A DNA stretch of 12,872 bases from an uncultured Lachnospiraceae bacterium (GCA_949935685.1 CATLGN010000022.1:1-12872); one strand, 5' to 3'. Positions 4,775 through 12,872 are shown, counted from the first letter of the stretch. Numbers and translations are program-made. The notes: generated from the letters alone by a model not told the origin.

Positions 4775-6081
4775 ATCAACTCCGCCCATGCTTCACCCCC
4801 CCCCCTTGCCATCACATCCAATATAAAAAATCCGCCCTGTGTGAAGCAGACCATCTCGCCGCCAAGCCGCTGCGTCGCATCCGCGATCGTCCGCATGCCA
4901 AAACCATGTTCCGGCCCGGTCTTGTCCGTATCGGGCATCATCCCCTTCTCGACACACAGACTCTCCCGGCAGCGGTTTTTCATACGGATAATCAACCAGT
5001 CTCCGCGCGAACGCATCTGTATCTGCGCCTCCGCCGGAAGCTGCGCTTCTTTCTGGCGGCAGGAAGCGTCATAGGCGTTCTCCAGCCCGTTCGAAAGAAT
5101 CTGGCACAACTCCATATAAGGAAGCCTTTCTTCGTTGATCTGAATATCCAGATGAAACGGAATATTCTGTTCCCCGAATTTCATCACATAATGACTGAAT
5201 ACCGAATTCAGATAAGGATTGCCACAGTAAATCTGACGGGTTTTATCCTGGCCGGAGATCAACTTTTGCAGATAATTCTGCGCCTCCTCCGTCTTCTCCG
5301 CAAACAACAGCCCCGAAAGCGTCACGATATGCGCCCGCATATCATGCTGCAGCCTGCGGATAAACTGCTGATTTTCAATCTGTGCTTCCAACTGCTGCTG
5401 ACGTTCCACAAGCAGCCGGTCCTCCTGCTTTTTCCGGTACAGCAAAAGCTGCCGGTACAGAGCGGAAAAGATCGTGGCATATGTCATCGGCATCAAAATC
5501 AGCACAAGCAGATAGGCGCCCATGTCGTGCGGACGGCTCGTGATAATCGAAGGGAAGTTGGACATTGCAATCAGCAGCGCATAATAGAGCGCGGCCATGG
5601 CTGCAAAAATATTCCATCCTTTCTCCACCGAGTCCTGCAGTTCGATATACGGATTGCGTATTCTCCGGTAAGCATACCATTCAACAAGCGGGAACAATAT
5701 CAGCCTGCCAATAAACATCAGAATACACCGGCCGCCGCCTGCGTAATAGTCCAACAGGTTGGTGACAATGATAATCCAGTAGGCCACCGTATCCGCCACA
5801 CAAAACGTAAATAAAAACCGCCCTTTGCGGTCTTTGGACATCAGATAATAAAACACCAAGCTGGGAATCGTGCAGGTCAGATAAAACAGCTTTCCCATCC
5901 GTTCCGCACCCAACAGGTACAGCCCCGCAACATTCGCCAACCCGACCGGCGTCATGCAGAGAACGGTCAGCAAGATTGTTGTTTTCCGGGAAAAACGGGA
6001 ACGATACAGAAGCATAAAAAGAATCAGAATATGAAAAAGGCACCAGAGTATGGAAACTTCCCGCAAAAATGCTGTCTGCAT
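4771..6081 (-). CDS. AgrC-like (HPK10) membrane sensor histidine kinase
   Basis: This is the sensor of a two-component system, with 436 residues. The N-terminal half has six or seven hydrophobic segments (about 10-27, 34-58, 64-81, 88-112, 118-137, 158-175, 188-212). A charged coiled linker follows (213-240), then the phosphoacceptor motif RRLQHDMRAH with H246, and a GHKL ATPase domain with N-box SNGLENAYDA (330-339) and G-box HGFGMRT (392-398). The HDxxxH motif and short ATPase domain are typical of AgrC-type quorum-sensing kinases. The ATG overlaps the regulator stop by one base (TGATG). The coding sequence ends with a run of ten G (4796-4805) giving ARGGGE. No AgrB or AgrD gene is in the window, so the signal is unknown. 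Confidence 0.93.
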   Translation of the reverse strand: MQTAFLREVSILWCLFHILILFMLLYRSRFSRKTTILLTVLCMTPVGLANVAGLYLLGAERMGKLFYLTCTIPSLVFYYLMSKDRKGRFLFTFCVADTVAYWIIIVTNLLDYYAGGGRCILMFIGRLILFPLVEWYAYRRIRNPYIELQDSVEKGWNIFAAMAALYYALLIAMSNFPSIITSRPHDMGAYLLVLILMPMTYATIFSALYRQLLLYRKKQEDRLLVERQQQLEAQIENQQFIRRLQHDMRAHIVTLSGLLFAEKTEEAQNYLQKLISGQDKTRQIYCGNPYLNSVFSHYVMKFGEQNIPFHLDIQINEERLPYMELCQILSNGLENAYDASCRQKEAQLPAEAQIQMRSRGDWLIIRMKNRCRESLCVEKGMMPDTDKTGPEHGFGMRTIADATQRLGGEMVCFTQGGFFILDVMARGGGEAWAELI

Positions 6082-6779
6082 CAGTCCATCTCCTCAAACA
6101 AGATCTCCCGGTACCGCTTTTTGACTTCTGCGGCATACCTTCTGGATATGGGAATATGATACCCGGCAAGCGTCATGTCGTTCCCGTCCAGATTGTCAAC
6201 ATAATACATATTAACCAGATAACTCTGGTGACACCGGCAGAAAGTATCGCCCGCGACCCGCTCGGCAATCTCGTCCAGTCTGCCCGTACAGGACTGAATA
6301 TAACCGTCCCGGCAATAAATGGACAGCGTATGCGCCCTGCTGCTCACAAACAGAATCCTGTTATAGGGAATGGCCCCCAACTGCCCCCGCCAGCGAAAAT
6401 GCAGAGAAAGCTCTTTATTTTTTGCAACATGACGGGCCACCCGTTCCAGAAGCTGACGAAGGGTTTCCGGTTCCACCGGCTTCAACAGATACTGAACGGC
6501 ATACAGGTCATACGCCTCCCGGTAAAATGCATCGCTGGAAGATACAAAGCAAACTGCTCCGTACTCATCCACCAGCCGGATCTGTTTTGCCAGCCGGATA
6601 CCGTCCATAGAATCCAGATATATATCCAACAGATACAGATCATATGATATTCTTGCATCCCTTACATCCGCCAGAAGTTCCCGGGCGCTTCCATATAAAA
6701 CGGTCATATGCATTCCGCCAAGCAGAGATTGCAGATATAAAGCGTCTTCACGGCAATCGTCACATATGGCAATCCTCAT
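6081..6779 (-). CDS. LytTR-family response regulator
   Basis: This is the DNA-binding partner of the adjacent kinase, with 232 residues. The receiver domain (1 to about 118) has acidic residues D7-D8, phosphoacceptor D52 in LLDIYLDSMDG and the conserved K100 in YLLKPVE. The LytTR domain (about 128-230) shows FRWRGQLGAIPYNRILFVSS, FCRCHQSYLVN (180-190) and IPISRRY (209-215), all standard for the family. The ATG at 6779 is chosen because AGGTGG (6785-6790) lies 5 nt upstream and MRIAICDD is the family N-terminus. A GTG at 6788 overlaps that site and is unlikely. The gene is first in an operon with the kinase, VOC and small-protein genes. LytTR regulators usually bind paired direct repeats and often control their own operon. 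Confidence 0.95.
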   Translation of the reverse strand: MRIAICDDCREDALYLQSLLGGMHMTVLYGSARELLADVRDARISYDLYLLDIYLDSMDGIRLAKQIRLVDEYGAVCFVSSSDAFYREAYDLYAVQYLLKPVEPETLRQLLERVARHVAKNKELSLHFRWRGQLGAIPYNRILFVSSRAHTLSIYCRDGYIQSCTGRLDEIAERVAGDTFCRCHQSYLVNMYYVDNLDGNDMTLAGYHIPISRRYAAEVKKRYREILFEEMD

Positions 6780-6795
6780 AACAGCCACCTTTCAT

Positions 6796-6825
6796 CCATT
6801 CAGTCAAAAGTACCATTCACGTCAA
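6796..6825 (-). repeat. Direct repeat in the leader of the LytTR-kinase operon
   Basis: On the minus strand TTGAC-G-TGAATGG (6813-6825) and TTGACTGAATGG (6796-6807) repeat the same 12 bases, apart from one inserted G. They are 17-18 bp apart, between the promoter and the ribosome binding site. They could be regulator sites, but they do not clearly match the usual LytTR half-site, and chance cannot be excluded. Confidence 0.4.
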
Positions 6826-6833
6826 TACTACTT

Positions 6834-6862
6834 ATTATAATGGAGTTTTCATCGGGGTTCAA
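6834..6862 (-). promoter_or_regulatory. Predicted sigma-A promoter of the LytTR-kinase-VOC operon
   Basis: On the minus strand TTGAAC (6857-6862), a 17-nt spacer and a perfect TATAAT (6834-6839) lie between the terminator of the upstream transporter gene and the regulator start. The predicted leader is about 48 nt. Confidence 0.8.
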
Positions 6863-6898
6863 TGTCAAATTTGGTCTGAAAAGTGTTGATTCTGTCAG

Positions 6899-6920
6899 AA
6901 AAAGGGGCGCTAAGCCCCTT
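6899..6920 (-). terminator. Rho-independent terminator of the Na+/phosphate cotransporter gene
   Basis: On the minus strand AAGGGGC (6920-6914) and GCCCCTT (6908-6902) form a 7-bp stem with a 5-nt loop, and the transcript continues into TTTTT (6903-6899). It starts 5 nt after the stop codon and separates this gene from the LytTR operon. Confidence 0.9.
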
Positions 6921-6924
6921 CTCG

Positions 6925-8583
6925 TTACACCGCCTTTTTTTCCTCCGCATCATCATTTTCACTGCGCAGTATGGCAAAAGCAATATTGGTCGCATGATCC
7001 GACACACGTTCCAGTCCTGAAATAATATCGGAAAAAAGCATCCCCGCCTCCGGCGTGCACTCGTTTCTGGTCAGCCGTTCCACATGAAGCTGCTGTAACT
7101 GCCGCTCCTTGGTATCAATGGCATCTTCCAGCTCGATAATCTCCTCCATATGTTCCTCGTTGCTGCGGGCAAACATATCCACAGAATAGCGCATTATCTT
7201 ATTGACCATTTCCATCATTTCATTCAGCTCTTTTTGCGCGATCTTGCTGAACCCGGTTCCCTTTTCTTTCCGCTGGCGCGCGGAATCCGCCACATTCTCC
7301 GCGTGATCCCCGATTCGTTCAATGTCGTTTACCACATGGAACAATGCGCCGATGCTTTTCAGATCTTCGATCGGCAGCGTCGTCTGATTGATTTTCACCA
7401 GATAATTGGTAATGGCGTGATTCAGGAAGTTGATATTTTTTTCGACCGCATAAACTTCTTCAATATCTTCTTCGTCCAGTGTAATCAGCGCGTTCATGGC
7501 ACGGTTCAGGTTTTCGGAAGCGAGGTCTGCCATCCGCTCGATTTCCTTGATTACCTCCACAACCGCCGTCGCCGGATTAAATACCACCTTATCGCCGATA
7601 TATTTCAACTGGAAGCTGTCGCGGTATCCCACCTTCTGATCGTCGCCCGGCACCAGAATATAGGTCAGCTTTACGATCATACCCGCAAACGGGAACAGCA
7701 AAATAACCTGCAAAATTTTGATAATCGTGTGGGCGTTTGCCACGCATCTGCCCGGATTGCCTCCGGAAATCCGCATAAAGAGCGAAACGGCGGGTTCCAT
7801 GGCAAAGAGGAAAATCACGTAAAATATGATTGTGCCGAATATATTGAACAGCAGATGAATCATAGCCGCCCGTCTGGCGTCCTTTTTCCCGGCAAGGCTG
7901 GCCAGCGTCGCCGAAGCGCAGGCGCCGATATTGCAGCCCAGCATAATATAGATGCAGATCGGCATTTCCAACAGCCCCTGATTGGCCATCAGCAAAACGA
8001 TACTGACCGTCACGGAGGAGCTCTGGATCACCGTCGTCACAACCGTTCCCAGAAGCACCGCCAGGACAGGGCTTGTCAGTGAACCGAACAGACTTACAAG
8101 CGCCGGATCCTCCTTCAGGCCCGCCATCGCGCCGGACATCCCCGAAAGTCCCATAAAGAGCACGCCGAAACCGAGAACGATCTCTCCGATCTTTTTTACC
8201 ATATTGTTTTTTACGAACATAACGGCCAGTACGCCGCCAAGCAAAAATACAGGGGCAATTTCAGATAGGTTAAAAGAAACAAGCTGAGACGTTACCGTCG
8301 TACCGATATTGGCGCCAAATATGACGCCCGCCGCCTGATACAGATTCATCAGACCGGAGTTTACAAAACTGACAACCATAACCGTACAGGCGCTCGACGA
8401 CTGGATAATCGCCGTAAAGACAACGCCTACAATCATGCCCGTGAAACGGTTTGTCGTGAAAAATTCGAGGATTCCGCGCAGTTTTGCGCCGGCCGCCTTT
8501 TCAATTCCCTCGCTCATCAGTTTCATACCGAACAGAAACAGGCCGAGTCCGCCTGCCATTGACAATAGTACCGAAGCATTCAT
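6925..8583 (-). CDS. Na+/phosphate cotransporter with PhoU-like C-terminal region
   Basis: This is a predicted integral membrane protein of the Na/Pi-cotransporter (NptA/YjbB, PNaS) family, importing or exporting phosphate with sodium. It has 552 residues. The two inverted family repeats are visible: QSSSA (61-65) with GANIGTT (90-96), and QSSSV (187-191) with GCNIGAC (216-222), within about eight hydrophobic segments ending near residue 310. The cytoplasmic part (about 340-545) resembles PhoU, with DIERIGDHAENVAD (420-433) and a second copy LERVSDHATNIA near the C-terminus. PhoU-type helical bundles usually sense or regulate phosphate flux. The start at 8583 gives the family N-terminus (MNASVLLSMAGGLGLFLFGM), with AGAGGG 8 nt upstream. 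An upstream in-frame TTG at 8625 is unlikely. The gene sits 83 nt after ribF. Confidence 0.94.
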   Translation of the reverse strand: MNASVLLSMAGGLGLFLFGMKLMSEGIEKAAGAKLRGILEFFTTNRFTGMIVGVVFTAIIQSSSACTVMVVSFVNSGLMNLYQAAGVIFGANIGTTVTSQLVSFNLSEIAPVFLLGGVLAVMFVKNNMVKKIGEIVLGFGVLFMGLSGMSGAMAGLKEDPALVSLFGSLTSPVLAVLLGTVVTTVIQSSSVTVSIVLLMANQGLLEMPICIYIMLGCNIGACASATLASLAGKKDARRAAMIHLLFNIFGTIIFYVIFLFAMEPAVSLFMRISGGNPGRCVANAHTIIKILQVILLFPFAGMIVKLTYILVPGDDQKVGYRDSFQLKYIGDKVVFNPATAVVEVIKEIERMADLASENLNRAMNALITLDEEDIEEVYAVEKNINFLNHAITNYLVKINQTTLPIEDLKSIGALFHVVNDIERIGDHAENVADSARQRKEKGTGFSKIAQKELNEMMEMVNKIMRYSVDMFARSNEEHMEEIIELEDAIDTKERQLQQLHVERLTRNECTPEAGMLFSDIISGLERVSDHATNIAFAILRSENDDAEEKKAV

Positions 8584-8624
8584 CCTGTGTGCCCTCTCAT
8601 TTTTTATCCTTTGAAAATTCCACA

Positions 8625-8653
8625 ATCTTATTGTAAGTGATACCGTCCAAAAC
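8625..8653 (-). promoter_or_regulatory. Weak candidate promoter for the Na+/phosphate cotransporter gene
   Basis: In the 83-nt gap after ribF the minus strand has a good -10-like TACAAT, 17 nt downstream of TTGTAG, which matches the -35 consensus poorly. Either this or read-through from the ribF operon could drive the transporter gene. I see no terminator after ribF. Confidence 0.3.
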
Positions 8654-8666
8654 TACAAGTACCAAT

Positions 8667-9572
8667 TTACCATTTCCCTTCCGCGATGTCCTTCTGCATC
8701 TGGGCCATGAGCTGCCGCACGGAGTCAAATTTCATTTCCGGCCGCTTGAATCGCAACAGATTGACCGTAATTTCCATACCGTATATATCCTCATCGAAAT
8801 CATACAGATAGGTTTCCACCCCCATTACCCGCCGGTCGCTGACCGTCGGTTTGTACCCCACATTGCTGATACTCTTATAATGTCTTCCCCGCCAGGATAC
8901 ATATGAAAAATAGACGCCGCAGGGCGGCAGCAGTTTATCCGGCGGCGGCAGCAGATTGACCGTGGGCATACCAAGCGTTCTGCCGAGCTGTCTGCCGTGC
9001 ACCACAGTTCCCGTGACACTGTACGGATAACCGATCAGCGCATGTACCTCCTCCATGCGGCCGGCCTGCAGCGCTTCCCGGATCCGGCTGGAACTGATCT
9101 CCCGGCCGTCCGCACAGACCTTATCGATAATCTCCACCCGATAGCCGAGCTCTTTCCCATACCGCGCCAGCAGCGCACTGTCGCCGCGGCCGCCCGCGCC
9201 AAACGTCACATCCGTTCCCGCCGCCACCAACGCCGCTTTCATTCGTTTTACGAGAATTTCCCGGATAAAATCCGCCGGCGGTGTGGCCGCTGTCCCGTCG
9301 TTCAGCGGAAACTCGATCAAAATATCCACTCCGATCTTTTCAAATATCCGACGTTTTTCCGCTCTCGTCGTCAACTCCCGGCCGCCCGTCCCGCTTCCGA
9401 AAAATACCGCCGGCGGCGGATCAAACGTAAAAACGGCCGCCGGATACCGTTTTTCTTTCAGAATACGCGCCAGCAGCGCCTGATGGCCTCTATGTATGCC
9501 GTCAAATTTTCCGATGGCGGCAGCGCATGCCCGATCCAGCATAAAATCCGTCGTTCCCTGTATCAAACGCAT
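8667..9572 (-). CDS. ribF: Bifunctional riboflavin kinase / FAD synthetase
   Basis: The enzyme phosphorylates riboflavin to FMN and adenylylates FMN to FAD in the cytoplasm. The 301-residue length is typical. The N-terminal nucleotidyltransferase domain has GKFDGIHRGH (21-30), the HxGH-type ATP site, and ISSSRIREAL (159-168). The C-terminal riboflavin kinase domain has GRTLGMPTVNL (197-207) and the catalytic glutamate E253 in VETYLYDFDEDIYG. The sequence FDPPPAVFF (50-58) is also characteristic. GAGGGAG lies 5 nt upstream of the ATG, and truB ends 26 nt upstream. In many Firmicutes rpsO follows directly; here other genes intervene. Confidence 0.96.
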   Translation of the reverse strand: MRLIQGTTDFMLDRACAAAIGKFDGIHRGHQALLARILKEKRYPAAVFTFDPPPAVFFGSGTGGRELTTRAEKRRIFEKIGVDILIEFPLNDGTAATPPADFIREILVKRMKAALVAAGTDVTFGAGGRGDSALLARYGKELGYRVEIIDKVCADGREISSSRIREALQAGRMEEVHALIGYPYSVTGTVVHGRQLGRTLGMPTVNLLPPPDKLLPPCGVYFSYVSWRGRHYKSISNVGYKPTVSDRRVMGVETYLYDFDEDIYGMEITVNLLRFKRPEMKFDSVRQLMAQMQKDIAEGKW

Positions 9573-9598
9573 GGTTTCTCCCTCATACTCTCCTCCGT

Positions 9599-10501
9599 TT
9601 ACCGGCTCAGAAACATTTTTTCAGGCCGGAAATTTCCCTTCATAACCTGAAAGGCATAAATACCATAAAATATTCCTTCTCCGTCATATACCCGCGTCTG
9701 TTCTCCCTCCGTCCAGCCGGACTTTCCCGTGATCTGACGCAGGTAAAGCGGATTGCCGTTCCGAACGCTTCCCTCGCAGCCGCCCTTTACCGTTATGGCC
9801 GGCAAGTGCGAAAACATAGCGTCCACCGGCAGTACCAGCGCATCGCCCGCGCCTGCCTCCACCGCTTTTTCAACCTGAGAGAGTGTTTTTGCCCCGTCCA
9901 CCGTAAACCGCTCCACCCGGGTGCGCAGCAGGCTTTTCATGGCGCCGCCGCAGCCCAGTTTTTTCCCGATGTCATGGCAGAGCGTGCGGATATACGTCCC
10001 CTTGGAACAGAGAACCCGCAGCCTGACAAGCGGCAGTTCCATGGAAAGGATTTCCAGCTCATAGATTGTAACCGGCCTTGTCTGCCGCTCCACTTCCTTT
10101 CCTTCCCGCGCCAGCTCGTAAAGCCGTCTTCCGTTTACTTTACAGGCCGAATACATGGGCGGAAGCTGCTCATACGTCCCCAGAAACGACATAACCGTTG
10201 TTTTTACTTCCTCCGGCGATACCGCGGCTTCCCGATTTGTAAGCACCGTGCCGGTCATATCCTGTGTGTCCGTTGTCACGCCGAGCAAAAGCCCGGCGAC
10301 ATACTCTTTTCTCTGATCGGTCAGCATGCCGCACAGTTTCGTAGCGTTCCCCAGACATACCGGAAGGACACCCTCCGCCGCCGGATCCAGTGTCCCCGTA
10401 TGCCCGATCTTTTTCTGCCCGAAAATACCCCGGAGCCGGGCCACCACATCATGAGAGGTATAGCCCCTCTCCTTGTATATATTCACCACTCCGTTTATCA
10501 C
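9599..10501 (-). CDS. truB: tRNA pseudouridine(55) synthase TruB
   Basis: TruB converts U55 in the T-loop of elongator tRNAs to pseudouridine and also acts as a tRNA-folding chaperone. It has 300 residues. The catalytic motif GHTGTLDPAAEGVLP (33-47) has the nucleophile D39. CSKGTYIRTLCHDIG (165-179) and MYSACKVNGRRLYELAR (116-132) are further TruB signatures. The C-terminal region (about 230-300) is probably a PUA-like domain. The start is GTG at 10501, which overlaps the stop of the DHH gene by 4 nt (GTGA), so translation is probably coupled. Confidence 0.96.
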   Translation of the reverse strand: MINGVVNIYKERGYTSHDVVARLRGIFGQKKIGHTGTLDPAAEGVLPVCLGNATKLCGMLTDQRKEYVAGLLLGVTTDTQDMTGTVLTNREAAVSPEEVKTTVMSFLGTYEQLPPMYSACKVNGRRLYELAREGKEVERQTRPVTIYELEILSMELPLVRLRVLCSKGTYIRTLCHDIGKKLGCGGAMKSLLRTRVERFTVDGAKTLSQVEKAVEAGAGDALVLPVDAMFSHLPAITVKGGCEGSVRNGNPLYLRQITGKSGWTEGEQTRVYDGEGIFYGIYAFQVMKGNFRPEKMFLSR

Positions 10502-11451
10502 TGTTCCTCCTGAAGCTGCCTTTCGATATGTAAGGACAGGTTATTCACCACATCGTGGAATGTACCCGACATGGTACAGCCTGCCGCTTTCTTATGGCCG
10601 CCGCCGCCGAAATAGGAAGCGATCTCCGCCACATTTACCCGGTCCGTGGAACGCATGCTGACCTTATACTGCATGATGTCGGTCTCATACATAAAGATCG
10701 CGCACTCCACACCCCGGGTATCCCGAAGCTGACTGACAATCCCGTCCAGATCCTGCGGCACGGCGTTATAAAAATCCATCAGTTTCCGATCCACAACGCT
10801 GACAATGCACCTGCCATGCAAAAACAGGATACTCTCCAGCAGCGCCCGGCCCATAATCTGATGTTGTACATACGTCTTCTCGTAAAAGGTGTGGGCAATG
10901 ATAGCGGAAAAATCAAATCCGTACGTCATCAGGTCCGCCGCAATCCGCATCGTCTCCGGCGAAGTATTGGAATACTGGAATACTCCCGTATCATGGATGA
11001 TGCCGATGTAAAGCGCTTTCGCGATCTCCGCATCCATCCGTTCCCGTTCCAGCAGCGTATAGACCATTTCACTCGTGGAACTTGCCTGTGCATCGATATA
11101 GTTGACCGTACCGCAGCCGGGGTTGCTGACATGATGATCGATATTGATTTTCCTGCCCGCCTTCTCAAATAACGGCTGCGCTGCGCCAAGACGGCTGCTC
11201 TCGCAGTCCAGGGCAAAGAACACATCCGGCGCCTGCGTATCCGCCTGCGTCCGAATCTCCTCCACCCCTGCGATCGTATCAAAAATATCGGCCGGCCGTT
11301 CCAGATATACGCGTACATCCGCCTTCGGCATACACTTTTTCAGATATAAATACAACGCCATGCAGGCTCCCACACAGTCGCCGTCCGGCCTGATATGGCC
11401 GCCGATGCCGATTGTCGCCGCATCTTTTATTTCATTCAATAGCTGAATCAT
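10498..11451 (-). CDS. nrnA: DHH/DHHA1 phosphoesterase, NrnA-like (nano-RNase / pAp phosphatase)
   Basis: This is a predicted Mn-dependent phosphoesterase that degrades very short RNAs and, in characterised relatives, 3'-phosphoadenosine 5'-phosphate or linear dinucleotides. The 317-residue protein has the DHH motifs in order: GHIRPDGDCVGA (18-29, ligands H19, D23, D25), ALDCES (80-85, D82), NIDHHVSN (103-110) and GIIHDTGVFQYSNT (150-163, D154). The DHHA1 substrate-binding motif is FGGGGHKKAAG (281-291). This length and layout fit NrnA rather than RecJ or the larger GdpP. The gene overlaps rbfA by 4 nt (ATGA) and truB by 4 nt. It is a regular member of the infB-rbfA-truB cluster in Firmicutes. 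The exact substrate cannot be decided from sequence. Confidence 0.92.
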   Translation of the reverse strand: MIQLLNEIKDAATIGIGGHIRPDGDCVGACMALYLYLKKCMPKADVRVYLERPADIFDTIAGVEEIRTQADTQAPDVFFALDCESSRLGAAQPLFEKAGRKINIDHHVSNPGCGTVNYIDAQASSTSEMVYTLLERERMDAEIAKALYIGIIHDTGVFQYSNTSPETMRIAADLMTYGFDFSAIIAHTFYEKTYVQHQIMGRALLESILFLHGRCIVSVVDRKLMDFYNAVPQDLDGIVSQLRDTRGVECAIFMYETDIMQYKVSMRSTDRVNVAEIASYFGGGGHKKAAGCTMSGTFHDVVNNLSLHIERQLQEEQ

Positions 11452-11828
11452 GTTTCCGTTCCATCTCTTTCTTTTAAGTCTTTATTTACTTCGTCTATTT
11501 TCTTTGACATGGACACGCCATAGGCAATGGACTGATCCATAATAAATCGGATGTCCGGCGTATTGCGCAGATTGACTTCTCTGGCAAGTTTTGTCCTGAT
11601 AAAACCCTCTGCGCTCCGCAGTCCCGCCAGCGTATTCTCTGCGGCTTCCTCATCGCCGAGCACACTGATCCACGCTTTGCAGGTTTTCAGATCCGGCGCA
11701 ACTTCCACCGATACAACCGAAGTCAGCGGCGCGATGCGGGGGTCCTTAATTTCGCTGCGGATAATCTCCGCCAGCACTCTCTGAATCTCCCCGTTGATCC
11801 TTGTATTTTTAATACTGTTTTTCTTCAT
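11448..11828 (-). CDS. rbfA: 30S ribosome-binding factor A
   Basis: RbfA binds immature 30S subunits and helps process the 16S rRNA 5' end, with a role in cold growth. The product has 126 residues, the usual size. The KH-like fold is recognisable from RINGEIQRVLAEIIRSEIKDPRI (10-32), VSVEVAPDLKTCKAWISVLG (39-58) and REVNLRNTPDIRFIMDQS (83-100). It starts 13 nt after the infB stop, with AAGGA just upstream of the ATG, and its stop overlaps the next gene's start (ATGA). Confidence 0.96.
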   Translation of the reverse strand: MKKNSIKNTRINGEIQRVLAEIIRSEIKDPRIAPLTSVVSVEVAPDLKTCKAWISVLGDEEAAENTLAGLRSAEGFIRTKLAREVNLRNTPDIRFIMDQSIAYGVSMSKKIDEVNKDLKERDGTET

Positions 11829-11841
11829 ATTTCCTTACTTC

Positions 11842-12872
11842 CTATCTGGGCACTTCCACCATAATATAAGCCTCTGCAATATCCAGTTCCTGCATCTGGT
11901 CAAAGCCCTCAAATACCAGACCGCACTCGAATCCGGCCTTCACTTCTTTCACGTCATCCTTAAACCGCTTCAGCGAAGCCAGCGCACCTTCGTAAATCTG
12001 CTCCTCTCCTCTGCGGATTCTGATCTTGCATCCCCGCTGGAATATTCCGTCCAGCACATAGGAACCGGCGATATTTCCGACCGCGGAAGCCTTGAAAATC
12101 TGACGCACCTCCGCATGGCCGATAATTTTTTCCTCGAAAACGGGATCCAGCATACCCTTCATGGCCGCTTCCACATCTTCGATCGCCTGATAGATTACCT
12201 TATACAGCCGGATGTCCACGCCTTCCCGCTCCGCGATCGCCTTGGCCGTCGCGTCGGGGCGGATATTAAACCCGATAATAATCGCATTGGAAGCCGACGC
12301 CAGCGTAACGTCGGATTCGTTGATAGCGCCCACACCGCCGTGAATGCATTTTACGACCACTTCTTCGTTCGACAGCTTCAGAAGGCTCTGCTTTACGGCT
12401 TCCACGCTGCCCTGTACGTCCGCTTTGACGATCAGGTTCAGCTCTTTCAGATTGCCCGCCTGAATCTGGGTAAACAAATCGTCCAGAGACATCTTGCTCC
12501 GTGTCTCCTCCAGTTTCTTCTCTTTATTCTGCGCCAGATACGTATCCGCATACGATTTGGCCGTCTTATCATTCTCATGGGCGATAAAGATTTCACCGGC
12601 GCCCGGCACATCGGAAAGCCCCAGTATCTCAACCGGCGTCGAAGGCCCTGCCTCCTTCACCCTGCGCCCCTTGTCATCGATCATGGCCCTGACCTTGCCG
12701 TGGCTGGCGCCCGCGGAAATAAAGTCGCCCACATGCAGCATACCCTTCTGCACGAGCACCGTGGCCACCGGCCCGCGTCCTCTGTCCAGCTCCGCCTCGA
12801 TCACAAGCCCTCTTGCCTGACGTTTGGGATTGGCTTTCAGTTCCAGAATCTCCGCCGTCAACAGAATCGTCT
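11842..12872 (-). CDS. infB: Translation initiation factor IF2, C-terminal part, cut by window edge
   Basis: IF2 is the GTPase that brings initiator fMet-tRNA to the 30S subunit and promotes subunit joining. The window holds about the last 343 codons. The frame is open to the right edge, and the upstream G domain lies outside. The segment begins at the entry to domain II ([17 protein letters not shown], then [21 protein letters not shown]). It continues through the linker and domain III ([48 protein letters not shown]) and ends with the C-terminal tRNA-binding domain (ADVQ...[45 protein letters not shown]). All are standard IF2 signatures. It is followed closely by rbfA. Confidence 0.97.
   Translation of the reverse strand, partial: TILLTAEILELKANPKRQARGLVIEAELDRGRGPVATVLVQKGMLHVGDFISAGASHGKVRAMIDDKGRRVKEAGPSTPVEILGLSDVPGAGEIFIAHENDKTAKSYADTYLAQNKEKKLEETRSKMSLDDLFTQIQAGNLKELNLIVKADVQGSVEAVKQSLLKLSNEEVVVKCIHGGVGAINESDVTLASASNAIIIGFNIRPDATAKAIAEREGVDIRLYKVIYQAIEDVEAAMKGMLDPVFEEKIIGHAEVRQIFKASAVGNIAGSYVLDGIFQRGCKIRIRRGEEQIYEGALASLKRFKDDVKEVKAGFECGLVFEGFDQMQELDIAEAYIMVEVPR

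Noticed and set aside
4906..5814. Plus-strand open frame of 302 codons
   Set aside because: It is antisense to the clear histidine kinase gene and has no ribosome binding site or recognisable domain.
7150..8082. Plus-strand open frame of 310 codons
   Set aside because: It is a shadow of the Na+/phosphate cotransporter gene; the product is His- and Arg-rich and family-less.

Overview
The window looks like chromosomal DNA of a Firmicute in class Clostridia, probably a Lachnospiraceae-type gut anaerobe. This rests on the order of the translation and RNA-decay genes, AGGAGG-type ribosome binding sites, TTGACA/TATAAT promoters, an AgrC-like kinase paired with a LytTR regulator, and moderately high GC. 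The genus cannot be fixed from sequence alone. Every protein gene I can support is on the minus strand, so the window reads from right to left.

Right part (12872 to 8667): a tightly packed housekeeping operon. It holds the 3' part of infB (translation initiation factor IF2), rbfA (30S maturation), a DHH/DHHA1 nano-RNase or pAp-phosphatase gene, truB (tRNA pseudouridine 55 synthase) and ribF (FMN/FAD synthesis). Stop and start codons overlap by 4 nt at two junctions. In many Firmicutes this cluster runs straight on into rpsO and pnp. Here about 6.8 kb of other genes lies between.

Middle part (8666 to 2624): a Na+/phosphate cotransporter with a C-terminal PhoU-like region, closed by a clear terminator. 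Next comes a separately promoted operon of a LytTR response regulator, an AgrC-like sensor kinase, a VOC-fold protein and a 70-residue Cys/His-rich small protein. A secreted SH3b-SH3b-NlpC/P60 cell-wall hydrolase follows, with its own strong promoter whose -10 box sits inside a palindrome.

Left part (2623 to 1): a 745-bp gene-free interval, then rpsO (S15) and the first 437 codons of pnp (PNPase). The interval is the most unusual part. It holds two related, head-to-head elements of about 173 nt with a nearly invariant 45-nt core and a shared fold. Each is enclosed by a long self-complementary outer stem whose sequence differs completely between the copies, and one hairpin also covaries. This points to selected RNA or DNA secondary structure and is my candidate for an undescribed system. 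A second structured stretch, probably the PNPase leader, lies between the rpsO terminator and pnp.
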